A stretch of 8,049 bases of DNA, taken from assembly GCA_016788945.1 (NCBI GenBank), contig JAEUSA010000462.1:1-8049 (forward strand). The letters run 5' to 3'. How positions within the stretch are numbered: position 1 is the stretch's first letter; the number at the start of each line of letters is the position of its first letter. Origin of the DNA: Leptospiraceae bacterium. Its GTDB lineage: Bacteria; Spirochaetota; Leptospiria; Turneriellales; Turneriellaceae. Of the stretch, positions 5,596 to 8,049 are shown piece after piece. Made by a program: the position numbers and the translations under genes. Under the pieces are notes generated by a model. The model ran no database searches. It saw only the letters and a list, made by a program, of their open reading frames with translations, and had not been told where the DNA came from.

Positions 5596-7080
5596 TCAGG
5601 GCTTTAATTGCCCGGAAGTACAGCTATAAATTGCCGTATCGTCGCGCCGGCCATTCATTGCCGGGTTGAGCTTGATGGAGACACGCTCAAGAAAGTCAGG
5701 TCTGAATACTTGCTTCAGGGTGCATTCAATGCCTGCAGCACGCAGAGTGCTGATTTCTTCGCGGGTAAAATAAAGAAAACGAAAAACGGAAAAATCTTTC
5801 ATCTGGCCGCGGCCTGCGGTCGCAATCAGTTCTTGTAGCGTATCGGGAAATGCCGGAGGTTTCTGTTTAAGGCCGAAATAAGTCCAGCGCCAGGGATCAA
5901 TCTTATAAGCAATCACTTCGCCGCGAAGCTTACCGGCGTTGATCGCGCCATCGACACCGGCGCGCTGCTGCATCGTCAGCGCGACAGGAAGAATCATGAC
6001 AATGTTCAATGCGATGAGTATTCGGTAGGCCCACAAAACCGGACGCCGATCTGCGAAATTCTGTAATCCGCAAAACAGATAGATGATCATAATCGGCAGC
6101 ACCGGTATGACATAACGCTCGAGTTTGAAGGCGATCAGCGAATGGGAAATCAGAAATGTCAGGAACAACGTCGTAAAACCGGAAAAGCGCCGCGCAGCCT
6201 TGAACATCGGATACCAGAAGAAGAAAGACAGCACGGGCAACGGGAAGAGCAGAAAGATCAGTAGGTACATGTGCCACGGCATGTTGCCATAACTCTGCGT
6301 CTGAATATGCGCGCCGAAATTGTAACGGATGAATTCGAGCGCGGTGGAAAAAGGCATTTTGCCGTTGGCAATTTCGACGAGTACCATGATCACTGCGGTA
6401 ATGAGCCCACCGGCGGCAAAGCGTATCAGTGCAGTGAGTTTGTCATCACGGTTGACGACGACGATTAACCAGACGGCGAGCGCAAAGTATAACGGCGCGA
6501 GCGAGAAGCGGAAAAAAATCGCCGCCGAGAGGAAGAAGCCGGTCAGTAGAAACGCAGTCTTGTTGCTCTGCAGAGCGACGCCGAATTTTCCGGGTACAGC
6601 CCGCACGAGGTGCAACAGCGCGAACGTCATGAGAATATATGATGGGCCAGCGATGTCTGCACTGTTCGTGAAGATGGGAGCGATTGCCCAAATTGCGGCA
6701 AAGAGCGTCATGGCATTGCGCCACCGGTCGCTGAGTAACAGGCTACCGATTCTGTGCATCGCCACGATTTGCGTGAGCGAAATGAGCCCCATGACTCCGT
6801 AGGCAAAACTCACGAGATAGTCTGCCCTTTTGATGCCGATCAGATAGAGCGGCTTCATAAAGTAGGCAAAAGCATAGGGCAATAATTCGAAGCGCAATGA
6901 AGGAATCTCGGGCTTTGTGCCGAGTACGAGGTAACGCATTGCGGGTTCGATGACATTTTGGTAGTCATCGACGGCGAATGGTCCGTAGTTACGCCATGCA
7001 GCGAGAGATCGTATGATAAACGCCAAACCCAATGAAATCGCGAGCGGGTGCCGCGCAAATAAAGCCGCAATTCTGGTCAT
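5596..7080 (-). CDS. GT-C membrane glycosyltransferase, GT22 (Alg9/PIG-B)-like
   Basis: This 494-residue integral membrane protein has about nine or ten hydrophobic helices between residues 12 and 370 and a soluble C-terminal part (about 371-494). GT-C enzymes transfer a sugar from a polyprenyl-phosphate donor to lipid or protein acceptors on the outer face of the membrane. Two motifs support the GT22 branch. FAVDDYQNVIEPAMRYLVLG (35-54) matches the first-loop P-D-E-x-x-Q-x-x-E-P-A signature, whose acidic pair (D38-D39 here) is catalytic. FKLERYVIPVLPIMI (318-332) matches the family's H-K-E-x-R-F-x-x-P motif. Sugar and acceptor cannot be read; mannose is only the family default. The ATG is 1 base after the metW stop and is preceded by GAGG, so it is co-translated with metXW, although its product is an envelope enzyme. 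A broader PMT/ArnT-type assignment is less likely, given both GT22 motifs. Confidence 0.75.
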   Translation of the reverse strand: MTRIAALFARHPLAISLGLAFIIRSLAAWRNYGPFAVDDYQNVIEPAMRYLVLGTKPEIPSLRFELLPYAFAYFMKPLYLIGIKRADYLVSFAYGVMGLISLTQIVAMHRIGSLLLSDRWRNAMTLFAAIWAIAPIFTNSADIAGPSYILMTFALLHLVRAVPGKFGVALQSNKTAFLLTGFFLSAAIFFRFSLAPLYFALAVWLIVVVNRDDKLTALIRFAAGGLITAVIMVLVEIANGKMPFSTALEFIRYNFGAHIQTQSYGNMPWHMYLLIFLLFPLPVLSFFFWYPMFKAARRFSGFTTLFLTFLISHSLIAFKLERYVIPVLPIMIIYLFCGLQNFADRRPVLWAYRILIALNIVMILPVALTMQQRAGVDGAINAGKLRGEVIAYKIDPWRWTYFGLKQKPPAFPDTLQELIATAGRGQMKDFSVFRFLYFTREEISTLRAAGIECTLKQVFRPDFLERVSIKLNPAMNGRRDDTAIYSCTSGQLKP

Positions 7081-7081
7081 A

Positions 7082-7690
7082 TTACCTCGTGATGAGAAAA
7101 ATTCCCCACTGCGCCAGCAGGTTGGGTCTCAAGCTCACCTCTTTCTGGTTGCGCACAAAACGTTGCTCGACGATCTTGAAGCCGCGGTTGCGGCAGTATT
7201 CTTTGAAATCGCTCACGGTCAGCAGATGCAGGTTCGGGCTCTCGTACCATGCAAAGGGCAGAGACGGCGTGACCGGCGTGCGCCCCGAAAAGAAAAACTG
7301 CAGGCGCGCCTTGTAATAGGCAAAATTCGGAAAACCGACAATCAACCGGCGGCCGACGCGCAGGGCGTCTTTGATGACATCGTCGGGATAACGCAGCTCT
7401 TGCAGCGCGTTATTGAGTATCACATAATCGAACGAGTTGTCTTTGAAGTCGGTGAGACCGCTGTCAAGGTCGCCGAGCAGCACGTTGATGCCGCGCTCGA
7501 CGCATTGCATAATCTGATCGTTGTCGATCTCAATGCCCTGCGAGCGTGTTTCAAGGTTTTTGTTCAGCAAATAGAGCAACTCGCCGTCGCCGCAGCCCAT
7601 GTCGAGCACGCGACTCTTGCGCTCGACCAGTGTCAAAATGATACGATAGTCGATGCGTTCGGTGTGAATTTCCTGAATGGGGATTTCCAT
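7082..7690 (-). CDS. metW: MetW, methyltransferase-like methionine biosynthesis protein
   Basis: This 202-residue cytoplasmic protein has a class I SAM-methyltransferase fold. MetW is found beside metX in many bacteria and is needed for, or stimulates, homoserine O-acyltransferase function in methionine synthesis; it is not established as a true methyltransferase. Visible landmarks in order are VLDMGCGDGELL (28-39, SAM-binding motif I), GIEID (52-56, acidic end of strand 2), a conserved Cys-x-x-x-Gly (63-67), GDLDSGL (73-79), SFDYVILNNALQ (86-97), RVGRRLIVGFPNF (111-123), and then the MetW-specific GRTPVT (136-141), WYESPNLHLLT (148-158) and DF. Length matches the family (about 195-210). It starts 3 bases after the metX stop without a strong Shine-Dalgarno, so coupled translation is likely. 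Downstream it is followed by the GT22-like gene after 1 base. Confidence 0.95.
   Translation of the reverse strand: MEIPIQEIHTERIDYRIILTLVERKSRVLDMGCGDGELLYLLNKNLETRSQGIEIDNDQIMQCVERGINVLLGDLDSGLTDFKDNSFDYVILNNALQELRYPDDVIKDALRVGRRLIVGFPNFAYYKARLQFFFSGRTPVTPSLPFAWYESPNLHLLTVSDFKEYCRNRGFKIVEQRFVRNQKEVSLRPNLLAQWGIFLITR
7085..7088 (-). promoter_or_regulatory. Ribosome binding site of the GT22-like gene
   Basis: On the minus strand ACGAGGTAAT immediately precedes ATG 7080. GAGG lies 4 bases from the start codon and abuts the TAA stop of metW. It is the clearest Shine-Dalgarno in the window. It fixes the glycosyltransferase start and implies coupling to metW translation. Confidence 0.55.
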
Positions 7691-7693
7691 TTT

Positions 7694-8049
7694 TCAGATC
7701 GCGGTCTCGTCGACGCGCAGTAAGAAGTGCCTCACAAGCTGCGACTGTTTTTCTGTTTCAACAAGAAATGAATCATGGCCATAGTTCGCTTCGATTTCTA
7801 TATATGTGACCGGTACGCCGGAAATTTTGCACGCTGATACGATTTCGAGCGACTGGTGCGCGGGGTAAAGCCAGTCAGACTTAAACGCCAGCACGAGCAG
7901 TTTGGCGTCGAGTTCATGAAATTTTTCGCTCAGATGACGCCCTTCAGAAACATCGAACAGATCCATCGCCTTGCTGATGTAGAGATACGAGTTCGCATCG
8001 AAGCGGCGTACGAAAAAATCGCCGCGATTTCTCAGATATCCCTCGACCT
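7694..8049 (-). CDS. metX: Homoserine O-acetyltransferase MetX, C-terminal third (5' end outside window)
   Basis: The reading frame stays open to the right edge, leaving 117 residues of a protein usually about 370-380 long. MetX is a cytoplasmic alpha/beta-hydrolase-fold enzyme that acetylates homoserine from acetyl-CoA, the entry step of methionine synthesis by direct sulfhydrylation. The fragment shows FDANSYLYISKAMDLFD (16-32), close to the family's RFDANSYLYLTxALDxFD. It then shows SDWLYP with catalytic Asp58 and YGHDSFL with catalytic His91. The 33-residue spacing between them equals that in characterised MetX. The nucleophile Ser lies upstream, outside the window. Acetyl versus succinyl specificity cannot be judged from this part, as some MetX-fold enzymes use succinyl-CoA. 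It is followed 3 bases later by metW. Confidence 0.95.
   Translation of the reverse strand, partial: VEGYLRNRGDFFVRRFDANSYLYISKAMDLFDVSEGRHLSEKFHELDAKLLVLAFKSDWLYPAHQSLEIVSACKISGVPVTYIEIEANYGHDSFLVETEKQSQLVRHFLLRVDETAI

Noticed and set aside
6329..6802. A 157-codon open frame on the + strand
   Set aside because: It lies wholly inside the GT22-like membrane protein gene on the other strand and shows no domain or ribosome binding site.
7013..7723. A 236-codon open frame on the + strand
   Set aside because: It runs antisense through metW, whose family motifs are unmistakable, and into the neighbouring genes. Its translation has no recognisable domain. It is a shadow of GC-rich codon use.
1..8049. 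tRNA or rRNA genes, CRISPR arrays, insertion sequences and long direct or inverted repeats
   Set aside because: Looked for by eye on both strands and none seen. Nearly all of the window is occupied by convincing protein genes.

Overview
This 8,049-base window is ordinary-looking bacterial chromosome: moderately GC-rich (roughly mid-50s % by eye), densely coded, with no mobile element, CRISPR array, tRNA or rRNA that I can see. The gene content points to a spirochaete of the Leptospira/Leptonema/Turneriella group, with Turneriella-like GC. The pointers are an adjacent metX-metW pair, a fatty-acid-type 3-hydroxyacyl-CoA dehydrogenase, a lipoprotein with a relaxed lipobox, and a membrane-anchored TPR protein in a tight cluster. 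This placement is inference from gene style, not from a marker gene.

Layout. Positions 1-1753 are on the + strand: the 3' end of rnhB (RNase HII), a 180-base spacer, a 3-hydroxyacyl-CoA dehydrogenase, and an unrecognised small protein overlapping it by 11 bases. At 1753/1769 this run meets a long minus-strand run head-on. The two stop codons are 15 bases apart, and an imperfect hairpin sits across the junction.

The minus-strand run, read in its own 5'->3' direction from the right edge, begins with the 3' third of metX, then metW, then a GT22-like (Alg9/PIG-B-type) GT-C membrane glycosyltransferase. These three are separated by only 1-3 bases. After a 90-base gap comes a four-gene block: a short coiled-coil protein built of 21-residue repeats, a membrane-anchored TPR protein with a C-terminal Mrr-like fold, a large protein with a degenerate MinD/ParA-like domain, and a small lipoprotein. 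Junctions are 1 base, 2 bases and a 4-base ATGA overlap, so this looks like one translationally coupled operon.

How the genes fit together. MetX and MetW serve methionine biosynthesis. The dehydrogenase serves beta-oxidation or short-chain acyl-CoA metabolism. The four-gene block is the most interesting part. It combines a membrane scaffold, a coiled-coil partner, a lipoprotein and two domains from enzyme superfamilies (Mrr nuclease, MinD ATPase) whose catalytic residues appear lost. I infer a structural or scaffolding envelope-associated complex of unknown function.
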